The notes: generated by a model not told the origin, from the sequence alone. 64,000 nucleotides of DNA from Type-B symbiont of Plautia stali (GCA_001485295.1 BBOA01000002.1:124001-188000); one strand, 5' to 3'. Positions 41,005 through 51,298 are shown, counted from the stretch's first letter. A program made the numbers and translations.

Positions 41005-42291
41005 TCAGGCCTTGAGTAAAAAGGCGTGTAGCGCCGCGAAGTCGGCGTTCATCTTGTGTGACAGCAGCGGCAACCCGGCGCGATCCGCCAGCTCCTGCGT
41101 CAGCGGCAGCATCTGCCCCAGAATCGCTTCCACTTTTTCCTTGAACTTCGCCGGATGCGCCGTGCCAAGGAACAGCCCAAACTCTCCTTCCTGCAACTGG
41201 TCACGCAGCAGGCGATAGGCGATAGCCGCGTGCGGTTCCGAGATATAGCCAATTTCTGCCAGCTCGCGCATCGTCGCTTCGGTGGTATCGTCGCTTACCG
41301 CGCCGTAGGCGAGATCGGTCAGGCGCCAAGTTTTACGGCGGAACAGCTCTTCCACGCGCGGCCAGTTGTTCGGCTGGCTGACGTCCATAGCGTTTGACAG
41401 CGTTGCGACCGTCGTGTTCGGCGTCCAGCTGCCACCCTGCAGAAAGCGCGGCACGGTGTCGTTGGCGTTGGTAGCGGCGATAAAGCGCTTTATCGGCAGC
41501 CCCAGCGATTTCGCCAGCAGGCCGGCGGTGAGATCGCCGAAGTTGCCGCTTGGCACCGACACCACCAGCTGGTTGCGTTTCTCCTGCGGCAGCTGCGCCA
41601 CCGCTTCGAAGTAGTAGCAGATCTGCGCCAGCAGGCGGCTGATATTAATGGAGTTGGCGGAGTTGAGGCCGATCGTCTTTTTCAGCTCCTCATCGTCGAA
41701 CGCCTGTTTCACCAGCGCCTGACAGGCGTCGAAATCGCCGTCGATGGCGATGGTTTCGATATTGCCGCCCAGCGTGCAGAAAAGCTGCTCCTGCAGCGGA
41801 CTGATTTTGCCCTGCGGATAGAGGATCACCACGCGCACGTTTTCCATGCCGTAAAAGGCGTGGGCCACCGCCGCGCCGGTATCGCCGGAGGTCGCGGTCA
41901 AAATAGTGATCTGCTCGTCCGCGCCTGACACGTAGGAGAGCATCTGGGCCATAAAGCGGCCGCCGAAATCTTTAAACGCCAGCGTCGGGCCGTGGAACAG
42001 CTCTAGGCAGGAGATATCCTCGCTCACCTTCGCTACCGGTGCTGGGAAGGCGAAAGCGGTTTTGACGCGCTCGGCCAACTGGTGCGGCGCGATTTCTTCG
42101 CCGATATAGGCAGAGAGAATTTTGCTGCTGCGGCTGACGAAATCCATCTGCAGCATCGCGTCGATGTCGGTCAGCTCAAATTCCGGCAGCTCCAGCGGGA
42201 AGAACAATCCCTGCTGCGATCCAAGACCCTGTTTCACCGCCTGCGAAAAGCTCACCTGCTCGTTATGATCCTTAAGGTTGTAGAGTTTCAT
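41005..42291 (-). CDS. thrC: Threonine synthase
   Basis: A 428-residue PLP enzyme, the E. coli length, turning phosphohomoserine into threonine. The PLP-lysine motif HGPTLAFKDFGGRFMAQ is near residue 107, with TATSGDTGAAVAHAF and VPSGNFGDLTAGLLAK for phosphate and cofactor binding. It is the last gene of thrLABC, 3 bases after thrB. Intact. Confidence 0.97.
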   Translation of the reverse strand: MKLYNLKDHNEQVSFSQAVKQGLGSQQGLFFPLELPEFELTDIDAMLQMDFVSRSSKILSAYIGEEIAPHQLAERVKTAFAFPAPVAKVSEDISCLELFHGPTLAFKDFGGRFMAQMLSYVSGADEQITILTATSGDTGAAVAHAFYGMENVRVVILYPQGKISPLQEQLFCTLGGNIETIAIDGDFDACQALVKQAFDDEELKKTIGLNSANSINISRLLAQICYYFEAVAQLPQEKRNQLVVSVPSGNFGDLTAGLLAKSLGLPIKRFIAATNANDTVPRFLQGGSWTPNTTVATLSNAMDVSQPNNWPRVEELFRRKTWRLTDLAYGAVSDDTTEATMRELAEIGYISEPHAAIAYRLLRDQLQEGEFGLFLGTAHPAKFKEKVEAILGQMLPLTQELADRAGLPLLSHKMNADFAALHAFLLKA

Positions 42292-42294
42292 GCG

Positions 42295-43224
42295 TTATTC
42301 CAGTTTACGTGCGCCAGCCGTATCAATACGGCAAATATGGACGAAGCCTTCATCATTCTGCAGATAGTGCTGGCGCAGCCAGTCTGCCATCCGCTGCGCT
42401 GTTTCCATCTGATTGCAAACGGCGAAAAGCGTGGGGCCGGAGCCGGAAATGCCGCAGGCCAACGCGCCGATATCTACGGCGGCCTGACGCGCCTCGGCGA
42501 AGCCGGGCAGCAGTCTGGTACGATATGGCTCGGCAATCACATCCTGCATCAGTTTAGCGGCCAGCAGTGGCTGGGACGTGTGGCAGGCATGAATAAAGCC
42601 CGCCAGCAGACGACCATGTTTAATCGCGTCCTCTTTACGATACTGCGCTGGCAGAATAGCGCGCGCTTCAGCGGTAGAGACCTTGATGCCGGGATAGGCC
42701 ATCACCCATAGCCAGTCGTCGAACCCCGGCACCGTCTGACTGATAACGCCGTTCTCTTCCAGCATCAGCTGAATGCCGCCGAGGAAGCACGGCGCGACGT
42801 TGTCATAGTGCACGCTGCCGGAAATACGCCCTTCCAGCTCGCCCATCAGCGTCAGCAGCTGGGTATCGTCGAGCGGTTTGCCGCAAAATTCGTTCATCGC
42901 CATTAAGCCGGCTACCACCGAACAGGCGCTGGAGCCGAGGCCGGAGCCGATCGGCATGTTTTTCTCTAGCGTCATCGCCACAGGCACCTCTTTGCCGATC
43001 GCGTCGCAAAAGCGCAGCCAGCATTGATAAATAATGTTCTCTTTAGGATCGTCCGGCAGTTTGCTGACGAAACGTCCGCTGTTCTGCAGCAAAAAGCGCG
43101 GCGCCGCTTCAACCGAGACGCAGTCGCCGAGCAGCGTGCCGCCCACCGGGGACACCGCCGCGCCCAGCACATCAAAGCCGACGCTGACGTTGCCAATCGA
43201 GGCTGGCGCGTAAATTTTAACCAT
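42295..43224 (-). CDS. thrB: Homoserine kinase
   Basis: The start is placed at ATG 43224 ([18 protein letters not shown]), 2 bases after the thrA stop, giving 309 residues (E. coli 310). The GHMP-kinase ATP motif [16 protein letters not shown] is near residue 85 and [13 protein letters not shown] near the C-terminus. It phosphorylates homoserine for ThrC. Tight spacing indicates coupled translation in thrABC. Intact. Confidence 0.97.
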   Translation of the reverse strand: MVKIYAPASIGNVSVGFDVLGAAVSPVGGTLLGDCVSVEAAPRFLLQNSGRFVSKLPDDPKENIIYQCWLRFCDAIGKEVPVAMTLEKNMPIGSGLGSSACSVVAGLMAMNEFCGKPLDDTQLLTLMGELEGRISGSVHYDNVAPCFLGGIQLMLEENGVISQTVPGFDDWLWVMAYPGIKVSTAEARAILPAQYRKEDAIKHGRLLAGFIHACHTSQPLLAAKLMQDVIAEPYRTRLLPGFAEARQAAVDIGALACGISGSGPTLFAVCNQMETAQRMADWLRQHYLQNDEGFVHICRIDTAGARKLE

Positions 43225-43226
43225 CA

Positions 43227-45689
43227 TCAAACTCCCAACTTCCACGACAGGGTGCGCAGCAGATCGGCGAAAACGCCCGCTGCCGTCACGTCATTTCCCG
43301 CGCCGTATCCGCGCAGCACCAGCGGGATCGGCTGATAATAACGGCTGTAAAACGCTAGGGCGTTTTCGCCGTTTTTCACTTTATAGAGCGGATCGTTGCT
43401 GTCAACCGCGTCGATCTTCACTTTACAGACGCCGCCCTCTTCAATCGCGCCGACGAAGCGTAACACTTTACCTTCGTCGCGCGCGCTGGCAACGCGTACG
43501 GCGAAGGCGTTATCCAGCTCCGGCAGGCGCTGCATAAAGGCCTCGACGTCAGCGATCTCCGTCAGGCTGGTGGGCAGCAGCGGCTCGATCTCAATGTCGC
43601 TCAGCTCTAGCTGATGACCCGCTTCGCGCGCCAGGATTAGCAGTTTGCGCGCCACGTCCATGCCGGAGAGATCGTCGCGCGGATCAGGCTCGGTAAAGCC
43701 TATCTCGCGCGCCATCTTCGTCGCCTTAGAGAGCGACACGCCTTCGTCCAGCTTGCCGAAAATAAAGGAGAGTGAGCCGGAGAGGATACCGGAGAATTTA
43801 ATCAGCTCATCGCCGGCGTTCAGCAGGTTTTGCATGTTTTCAATCACCGGCAGACCCGCACCGACATTAGTGTCATAGAGGAATTTGCGACGCGACTTCG
43901 CCGCGGCGGCACGCATCTGCTGGTAGTAATTCCATGACGAGGTGTTGGCCTTTTTATTCGGCGTGACCACGTGGAAGCCGTCGCCGAGGAAGTCGGCGTA
44001 GCGATCGGCCACCGCCTGGCTGGAGGTGCAGTCGACGATCACCGGGTTAAGCATATGGTACTCTTTCACCAGCCGGATCAGGCAGGCTGGGTTAAACGGT
44101 TCTTTCACTTCGCTCAGCGCCGCTTTCCAGTCGCTCAGGTCGATGCCGTGCACGTTGATTAGCAGTGCGCGCGAGTTGGCGATGCCGCAAACGCGTAGAT
44201 CGATATGTTTCTGCTTCAGCCACGCCTGCTGACGATGGAGCTGATCCAGCAGCGCGGCGCCGACGCCGCCGACGCCCACTACGAAGACTTCTATCACCTG
44301 ATCGGTGGCGAACAGCATCTGGTGCACCACCCGCACGCCGGTAGTGGCGTCATCGTTGCTGACGACCACCGAGATAGAGCGCTCTGACGAGCCTTGGGCA
44401 ATAGCGACGATATTGATATTGGCACGCGCCAGCGCGGAGAAGAATTTAGCAGAGATGCCGCGCAGCGTGCGCATGCCGTCGCCGACCACCGAAATCACCG
44501 CCAGCTGCTCCATCACCTCCAGCGGATCGAGCAGGCCATCTTTCAGCTCTAGATAGAACTCCTCTTCCAGCACGCGGCGCGCACGCGCCTGCTCGTTCTG
44601 CGGCACGCAGAAGCTGATGCTGTATTCAGAAGAGGACTGGGTAATCAGCACTACAGAGATGCCAGTGCGCGACATCGCGCCGAACACGCGCGCCGCCATG
44701 CCGACTATGCCTTTCATGCCGGGACCGGAGACATTGAACATCGCCATGTTGTTGAGGTTGGTGATGCCTTTGACCGGATTCTCATCCTGCTCGCTTTCGC
44801 CACCGATTAGCGTGCCGGACGCCTGCGGGTTGGCGGTATTTTTAATCAGGCACGGGATCTGGAACTGGGCGATAGGCGCGATGGTGCGCGGATGCAGCAC
44901 TCTGGCGCCGAAGTAGGAGAGTTCCATAGCCTCTTGGTAAGACATCGACTTCAGCAGGCGCGCGTCGGGCACCTGGCGCGGGTCGCAGGTATAGACGCCG
45001 TCGACATCGGTCCAGATTTCACAGCAGTCGGCGCGCAGACAGGCGGCCAGCACCGCAGCGGAGTAGTCAGAGCCGTTGCGGCCCATCACCACTAGTTCGC
45101 CCTTCTCATTGCCTGCGGTGAAGCCGGCCATCAGGATTATATTTTGCGGCGGGATCTGGCTGGCGACAATGCGGCGCGTCGATTCGGCGATATCGACAGT
45201 AGATTCAAGATAGTGGCCGACAGCCAGCAGTTTCTCTACCGGATCGATCACCGTGACGCTGTGGCCACGCGCTAGCAACAGCGCTTCCATGATGGCGATA
45301 GAGAACTTTTCGCCGCGACAGATAATGGCGGCGTTGACGCTCTCCGGGCACTGACCGAGCAGGCTGATACCGTGCAGCACCTTTTTCAGCTGCACGAACT
45401 CCAGATCGACGCGGGTCTTCTGGCCGTCATAGTCGAAGCCCGGCTGCGCTGCCGCCAGTCCCTGCAGTAGTTCGTCGAAAATACACTCAGCGGCGCGGAT
45501 GCTCGGCAGCGCGTCTTGGCCGCTGATGGTTTTCTCAATCATCGCCATCAGATGGTTGGTGATCTTCGCAGGTGCAGAGAGTACGGTGGCAACCTGTCCC
45601 TGCTGCGCATTACTTTCCAGAATGTCAGCGACGCTCAGAAAACGTTCCGCATTCGCTACCGAGGTCCCACCGAATTTCAGCACTCGCAT
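43227..45689 (-). CDS. thrA: Bifunctional aspartokinase I / homoserine dehydrogenase I
   Basis: The start is placed at ATG 45689 ([18 protein letters not shown]), giving 820 residues, identical to E. coli ThrA. The N-terminal aspartokinase has KFGGTSV and [16 protein letters not shown]; the two central ACT repeats bind threonine for feedback; the C-terminal homoserine dehydrogenase has [14 protein letters not shown] and the catalytic stretch [19 protein letters not shown]. It begins the thrABC structural genes behind the leader and attenuator. Intact. Confidence 0.97.
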   Translation of the reverse strand: MRVLKFGGTSVANAERFLSVADILESNAQQGQVATVLSAPAKITNHLMAMIEKTISGQDALPSIRAAECIFDELLQGLAAAQPGFDYDGQKTRVDLEFVQLKKVLHGISLLGQCPESVNAAIICRGEKFSIAIMEALLLARGHSVTVIDPVEKLLAVGHYLESTVDIAESTRRIVASQIPPQNIILMAGFTAGNEKGELVVMGRNGSDYSAAVLAACLRADCCEIWTDVDGVYTCDPRQVPDARLLKSMSYQEAMELSYFGARVLHPRTIAPIAQFQIPCLIKNTANPQASGTLIGGESEQDENPVKGITNLNNMAMFNVSGPGMKGIVGMAARVFGAMSRTGISVVLITQSSSEYSISFCVPQNEQARARRVLEEEFYLELKDGLLDPLEVMEQLAVISVVGDGMRTLRGISAKFFSALARANINIVAIAQGSSERSISVVVSNDDATTGVRVVHQMLFATDQVIEVFVVGVGGVGAALLDQLHRQQAWLKQKHIDLRVCGIANSRALLINVHGIDLSDWKAALSEVKEPFNPACLIRLVKEYHMLNPVIVDCTSSQAVADRYADFLGDGFHVVTPNKKANTSSWNYYQQMRAAAAKSRRKFLYDTNVGAGLPVIENMQNLLNAGDELIKFSGILSGSLSFIFGKLDEGVSLSKATKMAREIGFTEPDPRDDLSGMDVARKLLILAREAGHQLELSDIEIEPLLPTSLTEIADVEAFMQRLPELDNAFAVRVASARDEGKVLRFVGAIEEGGVCKVKIDAVDSNDPLYKVKNGENALAFYSRYYQPIPLVLRGYGAGNDVTAAGVFADLLRTLSWKLGV

Positions 45690-45715
45690 GTTAAAGCTCT
45701 CCCGAATTTTTGCCG

Positions 45716-45752
45716 AAAAAAAGCCCGCACTGTTCAGGTGCGGGCTTTTTTC
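45716..45752 (-). terminator. thr operon attenuator terminator
   Basis: Arms AAAAAAGCCCGCAC and GTGCGGGCTTTTTT around a short loop, with a run of T on the minus strand, lying between the leader peptide stop and thrA. It corresponds to the Rho-independent attenuator of the thr operon. Confidence 0.92.
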
Positions 45753-45768
45753 TATTTTCCTGTATGTG

Positions 45769-45840
45769 TCAGCCCGCACCTTTACCTGTGGTAATGGTGG
45801 TGATAATAATGTTGATGTTCAGGCTAGTTGAGTTACGCAT
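45769..45840 (-). CDS. thrL: thr operon leader peptide
   Basis: A 23-codon minus-strand frame, ATG at 45840 to TGA at 45769, reading MRNSTSLN followed by [15 protein letters not shown]. The dense Ile/Thr codons and the GAG ending match E. coli ThrL (which ends ITTGNGAG). Ribosome stalling at these codons when charged threonyl- or isoleucyl-tRNA is scarce would prevent the downstream terminator from forming. Its presence shows that attenuation control of threonine synthesis is kept. The Shine-Dalgarno is weak. Confidence 0.9.
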   Translation of the reverse strand: MRNSTSLNINIIITTITTGKGAG

Positions 45841-45883
45841 TAGGATTTTTTCTGTCTATCTTTTTAAGATTGCATGCCTTCTA

Positions 45884-45912
45884 GCAGTAAAGCAAAGCGC
45901 CGGTCAAGTCAA
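45884..45912 (-). promoter_or_regulatory. Candidate thr operon promoter
   Basis: On the minus strand TTGACT (45912-45907) and TACTGC (45889-45884) have a 17-base spacer, about 44 bases upstream of thrL. The -35 equals that of the E. coli thr promoter; the -10 is poor. Confidence 0.4.
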
Positions 45913-46010
45913 CGAATTTGTCCAGCGGCGAATTTATCGCCGCTGCGCACTGCTGCGTGCTCATCAGGCGAATTCCTGCAGGATCGTTTCCCGCTGCAGG
46001 CTTTGTACGA

Positions 46011-46732
46011 TTAGCTGCTATGAAAACCGGTTTTTAAGGAAGATTTATCTATATAAGTTTTTTCTACGTCGTGTAGAAGCCGGTGCAGCATGGCGCTGTC
46101 GCACTGCTCCAGCAGGCTAATGCGCTGATCGATACAGTCAGCCATCTTGCGATCGTCGTTGACCTCCAGCTGCTGCGCGTCGGCCGGCGCCACGCGATTA
46201 AGCGCGGCAAGCTGATAGCTGATAGCTGATAGCTGATAGCTGATAGCTGATAGCTGATAGCTGATAGTAGTAGACCATGACCGCTTGACCGAGGTTGAGC
46301 GAGGGATAATCCTGTGCCATCGGTATGCCTGTCAGCAGATCGACTATCTCCAGCTCTTCATTGGTCAGCACGCTATCCTCGCGCCCGAAGACTAGCGCCA
46401 CGCCGTTGACCCACTGCCGCTTCTCCAGCAGCTGCGCCTCGACCTGCTGCGGCGTGGCGTAGTAGCGGAACTTTACGCGGCTGCGTACTACGGTGATCTC
46501 CACGGAGAAGTCGATATCCGCTAGCGCCTCCTGCAGCGTCGCATAGGTGCGCAGATTATCGAGTATCTCGCCGGCGCTATGCGCCGGCGCGACGGGACGC
46601 GGGATCCTGCAAGTGTTGCTGGCGACGATGCGCCAGTTCGCTAAAGGCCATGGTTTTCATGGTGCGCGACGCTGCGCCGATATTTTCCGCCCGCTGGACG
46701 GGAGAAACCAGAATGACGGGAAAATGCATCAT
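46011..46732 (-). pseudogene. yjtD: tRNA/rRNA methyltransferase YjtD (TrmH/SpoU superfamily), broken, with a heptamer repeat expansion
   Basis: The start is near ATG 46732 (MMHFPVILVSPVQRAENIGAASRTMKTM). An extra base after FSEL shifts the frame; the proper continuation GEILDNLRTYATLQEALADIDFS is in another frame, and the reading returns at VKFRYYATPQQVEAQL. The SPOUT knot block ALVFGREDSVLTNEEL and YPSLNLGQAVMVYYYQL follow. There the gene is split by eight copies of a 7-base repeat, after which APADAQQLEVNDDRK and MLHRLLHDVEK appear in the next frame. The stop also moved, extending the C-terminus. Inactive now because of at least two frame breaks. Confidence 0.88.
46211..46266. repeat. Heptanucleotide tandem repeat, 8 copies of GCTGATA
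   Basis: Eight perfect copies of GCTGATA (TATCAGC on the coding strand of yjtD) occupy 46211-46266. Ancestral sequence at this point would contain a single TATCAGC (Tyr-Gln-Leu codons). Each unit changes the frame by one base (7 = 6+1). Confidence 0.97.
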
Positions 46733-47352
46733 TACTCTATCTGTGTTTAGAAAACACGCCTTATAGTAACATATGCTTCCGTTTCGCCGAAATTCTGGCG
46801 AAACGGAACAGAATTTGTTAATGATGTTAAATTTTAATAAATATCCTTAATGCCCTTAATGCGTTGAAAAGCAGCGCCAAAGCAGCAATAAATCAAATTA
46901 AATCTATAAAAATGTTTTTTATCAAAAAAATATAATAGCGCATCGCGCTGTGCAATTATCATTTGCGCATACATGACGTAAAAATGTAGCGAAATTAATA
47001 TTTTTTGTCAGCTAAACTGGTATTATAAGAGAAGTTTTTCACATAAGTGTTAACGTGCTACAATTGCATTTGATATAAGTCAGCGAAGCGTTGTTTTTAT
47101 GCTTATCGGTTGTTGTTGGTGCTGTTAGGTTGCTGTTAATACTGTTAGGATATGCGCCAAAAGATTCTCCCCTGGGGCAGGCAATATTCATTCTGACTGG
47201 CTGAGCTAACACTGTTGTTGACGTTGATAGATGGTTTATCAAAAACATAATTGCGTACAACGATTAAGCGCCACATATCGCGCTTTTTAGCGAGCCTAAA
47301 TACCCGCGTACGCCCTGTTTTCGATTTGTTAGCAAAATTTAGGTAGCGAAAC
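46733..47352. other. AT-rich arcA upstream region
   Basis: About 600 bases without a credible gene, with long A/T stretches. In E. coli the region upstream of arcA holds several promoters and FNR/ArcA control; a comparable long leader is plausible here but I could not assign specific elements. Confidence 0.45.
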
Positions 47353-48069
47353 ATGCAGACCCCACACATTCTTATCGTTGAAGACGAATTAGTCACGCGT
47401 AACACCCTCAAAAGTATTTTTAAGGCGGAAGGTTATGTCGTCTATGAGGCAACCGATGGTGCTGAAATGCATCAGGTGCTCACCGACAATGATGTTAACC
47501 TAGTGATCATGGACATCAATCTGCCGGGTAAAAACGGCCTGTTGCTGGCGCGCGAACTGCGTGAGCAGGCCAACGTGGCGCTGATGTTCTTGACCGGTCG
47601 TGATAATGAAGTGGACAAGATCCTCGGTCTAGAGATTGGCGCCGACGATTACATCACTAAACCGTTCAACCCGCGCGAGCTGACTATTCGCGCGCGCAAT
47701 CTGCTGTCGCGCACCATGAATCTGGCGATGCCGAGCGAAGAGCGTCGTCAGGTGGAAAGTTACAAATTCAACGGCTGGGAGCTGAACATCAACAGCCGTT
47801 CGCTGATCAGCCCCAACGGCGATCAGTACAAGCTGCCGCGCAGCGAGTTCCGCGCCATGCTGCACTTCTGCGAGAACCCAGGAAAAATCCAGACCCGTGC
47901 CGACCTACTGAAGAAGATGACCGGCCGCGAGCTGAAGCCGCACGATCGCACCGTCGATGTCACTATTCGCCGCATCCGCAAACACTTTGAGTCCACGCCG
48001 GACACGCCGGAGATCATCGCCACCATTCACGGCGAAGGCTACCGCTTCTGCGGCGACCTGCAGGAATAA
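47353..48069 (+). CDS. arcA: Aerobic respiration response regulator ArcA
   Basis: A 238-residue OmpR-family response regulator, the E. coli length. The receiver domain has the acidic pair VEDE, phosphoacceptor Asp in [14 protein letters not shown] near residue 54, and the TG and K of FLTGRD and [13 protein letters not shown]. The C-terminal winged helix includes [15 protein letters not shown] and [14 protein letters not shown]. It represses aerobic respiratory genes when phosphorylated by ArcB under low oxygen. An AGGTAG ribosome-binding site precedes the ATG. Intact. Confidence 0.97.
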   Translation: MQTPHILIVEDELVTRNTLKSIFKAEGYVVYEATDGAEMHQVLTDNDVNLVIMDINLPGKNGLLLARELREQANVALMFLTGRDNEVDKILGLEIGADDYITKPFNPRELTIRARNLLSRTMNLAMPSEERRQVESYKFNGWELNINSRSLISPNGDQYKLPRSEFRAMLHFCENPGKIQTRADLLKKMTGRELKPHDRTVDVTIRRIRKHFESTPDTPEIIATIHGEGYRFCGDLQE

Positions 48070-48120
48070 TTGACGATGCCCTGCCTGCCGTTACAGACGT
48101 CTCACCTGCGTTCGCACAGT

Positions 48121-48147
48121 AAAAAACGCCCCGAAGGGCGTTTTTTT
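48121..48147. terminator. Bidirectional terminator between arcA and creA
   Basis: AAAAAACGCCC / GGGCGTTTTTT around a CGAA tetraloop, between the convergent arcA and creA stops. Confidence 0.9.
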
Positions 48148-48622
48148 ATTCCCGCCACGGCATGATCGGCACCGCGCTCTGTGCGTTCTTCGGCGAACCC
48201 TCTACCATCCTGTCGGAATAACTGAGATAGATAAGCGCATGACGTTTCTGATCGAAGAAACGCACTACCTGCAGCTTTTTAAACACCAGCGAGGTGCGTT
48301 TCTTAAACACCACCTTGCCCTGCGCATTACCGTTGGCGATAGCGTCGCTGAGCGTCACCGGCCCCACCTGATGACAGGAGATCGCCGCGTCAGCGGTATC
48401 CTCTGCCAGCCCTAAGCCACCTTTAATACCGCCGGTTTTCGCCCGGCTGATATAACAGGTTACATTTTTTACATCGGGATCATCGAAGGCTTCCACCACG
48501 ATCTTATGGTCAGGCCCAAATATCTTGAATACCGTATCTACCGAGCCAATCTCCTCGGCCAGAACCGGTGATGCCAGCAGCAGCGTGGCGAGTGAAGCAG
48601 CGAAAAAGCGAGATATTGTCAT
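48146..48622 (-). CDS. creA: CreA family periplasmic protein
   Basis: A 158-residue protein (E. coli 157) with a signal peptide ([22 protein letters not shown], then EEIGSV). Conserved blocks are [49 protein letters not shown] and [21 protein letters not shown]. Function is not known; it is often encoded next to creBCD, but here as in E. coli it lies beside arcA, and the creBCD genes are not seen next to it. Convergent with arcA. Intact. Confidence 0.95.
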   Translation of the reverse strand: MTISRFFAASLATLLLASPVLAEEIGSVDTVFKIFGPDHKIVVEAFDDPDVKNVTCYISRAKTGGIKGGLGLAEDTADAAISCHQVGPVTLSDAIANGNAQGKVVFKKRTSLVFKKLQVVRFFDQKRHALIYLSYSDRMVEGSPKNAQSAVPIMPWRE

Positions 48623-48816
48623 AGTGTTTCCATTGCAAACCTAATAGACGAGCATGTAATGTACTGACAATTGTCCGCGTTGACCAAACTAGAACCGGTT
48701 TAATCCCACATTGACATGGCACAATCTCCCAACAAAACTGCCCACGCCTGATGTGCAATTAGTGCTATTATTCGGCGACCGCGTTAGCCGCGCCCCAGAG
48801 AGTATGAGGATGTTTT

Positions 48817-49695
48817 ATGGACCAAGCTGGTATCATTCGAGATTTGCTTGTCTGGCTGGAGAGCCATCTGGATCAGCACCTTTCACTAGACAATGTTGCA
48901 CTGAAAGCGGGTTACTCTAAATGGCATCTGCAGCGGATGTTCAAGGATGTGACGGGCCACGCTATCGGCGCCTATATCCGCGCGCGCCGCCTGTCGAAAG
49001 CGGCGGTCGCGCTTCGCCTGACCAGCCGTCCGATTCTGGATATCGGTTTGCAGTACCGTTTTGACTCCCAGCAGACCTTTACCCGCGCCTTTAAAAAGCA
49101 GTTTAACCAGACGCCCGCGTGGTATCGCCTCTCATCGGAATGGAACTCGTGCGGCATTCGTCCGCCGATTCGCCTAGACGACAATAGCATGCCGGAATCG
49201 ACCTTCGTCACGCTGCTGGAAACAGTGCTGGTCGGGCAAACGCAAACCTACAGCTGCACGCTGGAGCAGATCTCCAGCTACCGCGACGAAATGCGCATCC
49301 ATTTCTGGAAGCAGTTCCTGCTGGAAACCGACACCGTGCCGCCGGTGCTGTATGGCCTGCATCAGGTGCGCGCCAGCCAAGAAAAGGATGACGAGCAGGA
49401 GATCCTCTACACCACCGCCGTGCCGTCCGACCAAGCGGTCAACCTGCACTCTGGCCAGAGCGTACTGCTAGAAGCGGGTAACTACGTGCAATTCACCTAC
49501 AATGGCCCGCGCACCGAACTGCAGGAATTTATTCTGCTGCTCTACAGCACCTGCATGCCGACACTCGGCCTGACGCGCCGTCAGGGTCAGGATATCGAGC
49601 GCTTCTATACCCACGGCGGCAAGAAGCGCCCAGAGCCGCCGAAAGAGATCCGCTGCGAATATCTGATCCCAATTCGCTTCCAGCAGGCGAGCTGA
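48817..49695 (+). CDS. rob: AraC-family transcriptional regulator Rob
   Basis: A 292-residue protein (E. coli 289). The N-terminal double helix-turn-helix (LSLDNVALKAGYSKWHLQRMFKDVTGHAIGAYI, then QYRFDSQQTFTRAFKKQFNQTP) binds mar/sox/rob boxes; the C-terminal GyrI-like domain senses bile salts and fatty acids. It controls efflux, superoxide and solvent tolerance genes. It is one of the few intact transcription regulators in the window. Intact. Confidence 0.96.
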   Translation: MDQAGIIRDLLVWLESHLDQHLSLDNVALKAGYSKWHLQRMFKDVTGHAIGAYIRARRLSKAAVALRLTSRPILDIGLQYRFDSQQTFTRAFKKQFNQTPAWYRLSSEWNSCGIRPPIRLDDNSMPESTFVTLLETVLVGQTQTYSCTLEQISSYRDEMRIHFWKQFLLETDTVPPVLYGLHQVRASQEKDDEQEILYTTAVPSDQAVNLHSGQSVLLEAGNYVQFTYNGPRTELQEFILLLYSTCMPTLGLTRRQGQDIERFYTHGGKKRPEPPKEIRCEYLIPIRFQQAS

Positions 49696-49700
49696 CTACG

Positions 49701-49725
49701 ATACCGTCTTCACGACGGTATTTAT
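49701..49725 (+). terminator. Terminator between rob and gpmB
   Basis: ATACCGTC / GACGGTAT stem with a TTCAC loop followed by a T-rich stretch, just after the rob stop and before the convergent gpmB stop. Confidence 0.75.
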
Positions 49726-49727
49726 TA

Positions 49728-50375
49728 TTAGCGCTGCAACTCATCCAGCGCAGGCGCGTCCAGATGCGACACGTCGCCTGCCGTTTCCACCACCCAACCT
49801 TCCGCAAGCCAGGCGCTGTGCTGATGATCGACGCGCGAGATAGAGCAGTTGCGCAGCCGCAGCCGACGCTCCGCGTAGGCCGGCAGACCGAGGATGGTAC
49901 TGATCAGCACGCCAAGTGCCATGCCATGGCTCACCAGCAGCGGTCGGCTGCCGGCGGGCAGCGCCAGACAGGCGTTCAGCGCCTCGTGCATGCGCGTCGC
50001 CATCTCCGCCATCGATTCGCCCTGCGGGATGCGGCCGTTCTCGGTGCCGTCCACCAGCGCGCTGCGCCAGCGCTCCTCTTCTTCGGTTAAGCCGTCCAGC
50101 GGACGCTTCTCCAGTACGCCCATATTCAGCTCGCGCAGGCGCGGCTCCAGCGTAACCGAAGAGCCGCAGGCGTCGGCGATAATCCTGCCGGTGCGCCGCG
50201 TACGGCCCAGATCGCTGGCGATCACGTGCGTAATGCCGAGATGTTTGACGCGCTCGCCCACCTGATGGGCCTGCTGCTCTCCTTTCTCCGTCAGCGGACT
50301 ATCGGATTGTCCCTGAATGCGGCGCTCCGCATTCCATACCGTTTCACCGTGACGAACAAGATAGACCTGTAGCAT
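49728..50375 (-). CDS. gpmB: Histidine-phosphatase family protein GpmB (YtjC)
   Basis: A 215-residue protein, the E. coli length. The phosphohistidine motif LVRHGETVWNAERRIQGQSDSPLT is at the N-terminus and the second catalytic His in LLVSHGMALGVLI near residue 150. It is annotated as a phosphoglycerate mutase homologue, but the E. coli protein behaves as a phosphatase, so the physiological substrate is uncertain. Convergent with rob and divergent from the yjjX remnant. Intact. Confidence 0.94.
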   Translation of the reverse strand: MLQVYLVRHGETVWNAERRIQGQSDSPLTEKGEQQAHQVGERVKHLGITHVIASDLGRTRRTGRIIADACGSSVTLEPRLRELNMGVLEKRPLDGLTEEEERWRSALVDGTENGRIPQGESMAEMATRMHEALNACLALPAGSRPLLVSHGMALGVLISTILGLPAYAERRLRLRNCSISRVDHQHSAWLAEGWVVETAGDVSHLDAPALDELQR

Positions 50376-50426
50376 GCTTAGTTTCCGTTATACTGCGACA
50401 AATTTGCCTAAAGGGTTCAATAGATT

Positions 50427-50941
50427 ATGTACTAGGCTACCGCAGCCACCATCAATCCGGCAAAAATTCGCGCAATTCCTCAGGCGTTCAGCGACGTTTT
50501 CGGCTAGGGATCCTGCCATATTTGCAGGGTTAAGGTCGATAGTGGCGTGGCGGCGCAGCCGCTGAGCGATGCGGAAACGCGAACCGGCGCACACCAGCAC
50601 GTCGCCAATGCGCGCCGGGCAGAGCCGGCGGCGGACTTCTGGGTGACGATTAAGGCCGGTATCAAAGCGGAATGCGCGTTTGCATAGATAGTGGTCGAGA
50701 ATGCTGAGCGGCGCGGCGAGTCGCGCTCCGCTAGCTTTACGTTGCCGCCGATGGTGCTGGAAAGCTTACACGCCGGACGCGAACTGGGCGAGGAGATGAC
50801 TCGGCTGACCGACGTGCAAAATATTAAACAGAAAGGCGGCGCCATCAGCGCCTTTACCCAAGGCCAGCTGACGCGCTCCAGCGTCAGCTGGCCCTGATCC
50901 AAGCGCTCTGCCCGTTTACTCATCCGCTTTATCAGCGTTAA
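50427..50941 (+). pseudogene. yjjX: Inosine/xanthosine triphosphatase YjjX, broken by three amber codons and a frameshift
   Basis: From ATG 50427 a single frame aligns with YjjX over almost its whole length: [86 protein letters not shown] and [18 protein letters not shown]. It is interrupted by TAG at codon 3, at FG*GS (Glu/Gln) and at FA*IVVEN (Trp). Near 50880 a small deletion shifts the frame; the rest ([11 protein letters not shown], then HPLYQR) ends in TAA at 50939. YjjX hydrolyses non-canonical ITP/XTP. Its 3' end overlaps convergent trpR. Confidence 0.92.
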
Positions 50942-51263
50942 TGTCGGCGCGTCTCAGACGCGCTTCCAGCCAGCGTCGCAGATCGGGCGGCGCCTCTTTC
51001 AGGCTGTTGGAGCCGCGCGTAATGGTGGCTATGCCGACGCCCAGCTCGTTTTTCAACTCGCGCTGGCTCATCACGCCACTCATCAGCTCTTCGACGATGC
51101 GCAGGCGCGTGCAGAGCGCCTCGCGCTCATCCGGCGTCAGCATCAGCTGCAGTAGCGGTAGTGCCACGTCATCGGCGTACGCCTGCTGCATCAGCGCGAT
51201 AAAGCGCCGCCAGTTGCCTTCAGAAAGGGAGTTTTGCGCCGACCGGGCGGGAGATTGCGTCAT
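50916..51263 (-). CDS. trpR: Trp operon repressor TrpR
   Basis: A 115-residue protein from ATG 51263 (a TTG directly upstream is less likely). The TrpR core is clear: [26 protein letters not shown] and the helix-turn-helix [25 protein letters not shown]. The C-terminal tail ([12 protein letters not shown]) is longer than in the 108-residue E. coli protein. Tryptophan-bound dimers repress trp, aroH and trpR itself. A palindromic operator lies directly upstream. Intact. Confidence 0.95.
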   Translation of the reverse strand: MTQSPARSAQNSLSEGNWRRFIALMQQAYADDVALPLLQLMLTPDEREALCTRLRIVEELMSGVMSQRELKNELGVGIATITRGSNSLKEAPPDLRRWLEARLRRADINADKADE

Positions 51264-51270
51264 CAACAGG

Positions 51271-51298
51271 CTTCCGTACTCACTAACGAGTACGGAAG
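51271..51298. promoter_or_regulatory. trp operator (TrpR autoregulatory site)
   Basis: Arms CTTCCGTACTC and GAGTACGGAAG flank a 6-base centre. Read on the trpR strand the core is GTACTCGTTAGTGAGTAC, agreeing with the TrpR consensus GTACTAGTTAACTAGTAC at most positions. It sits between slt and trpR, where E. coli trpR is autoregulated. Confidence 0.85.

Noticed and set aside
46211-46266. CRISPR-like array
   Set aside because: The unit is 7 bases with no spacers; it is a simple tandem repeat.
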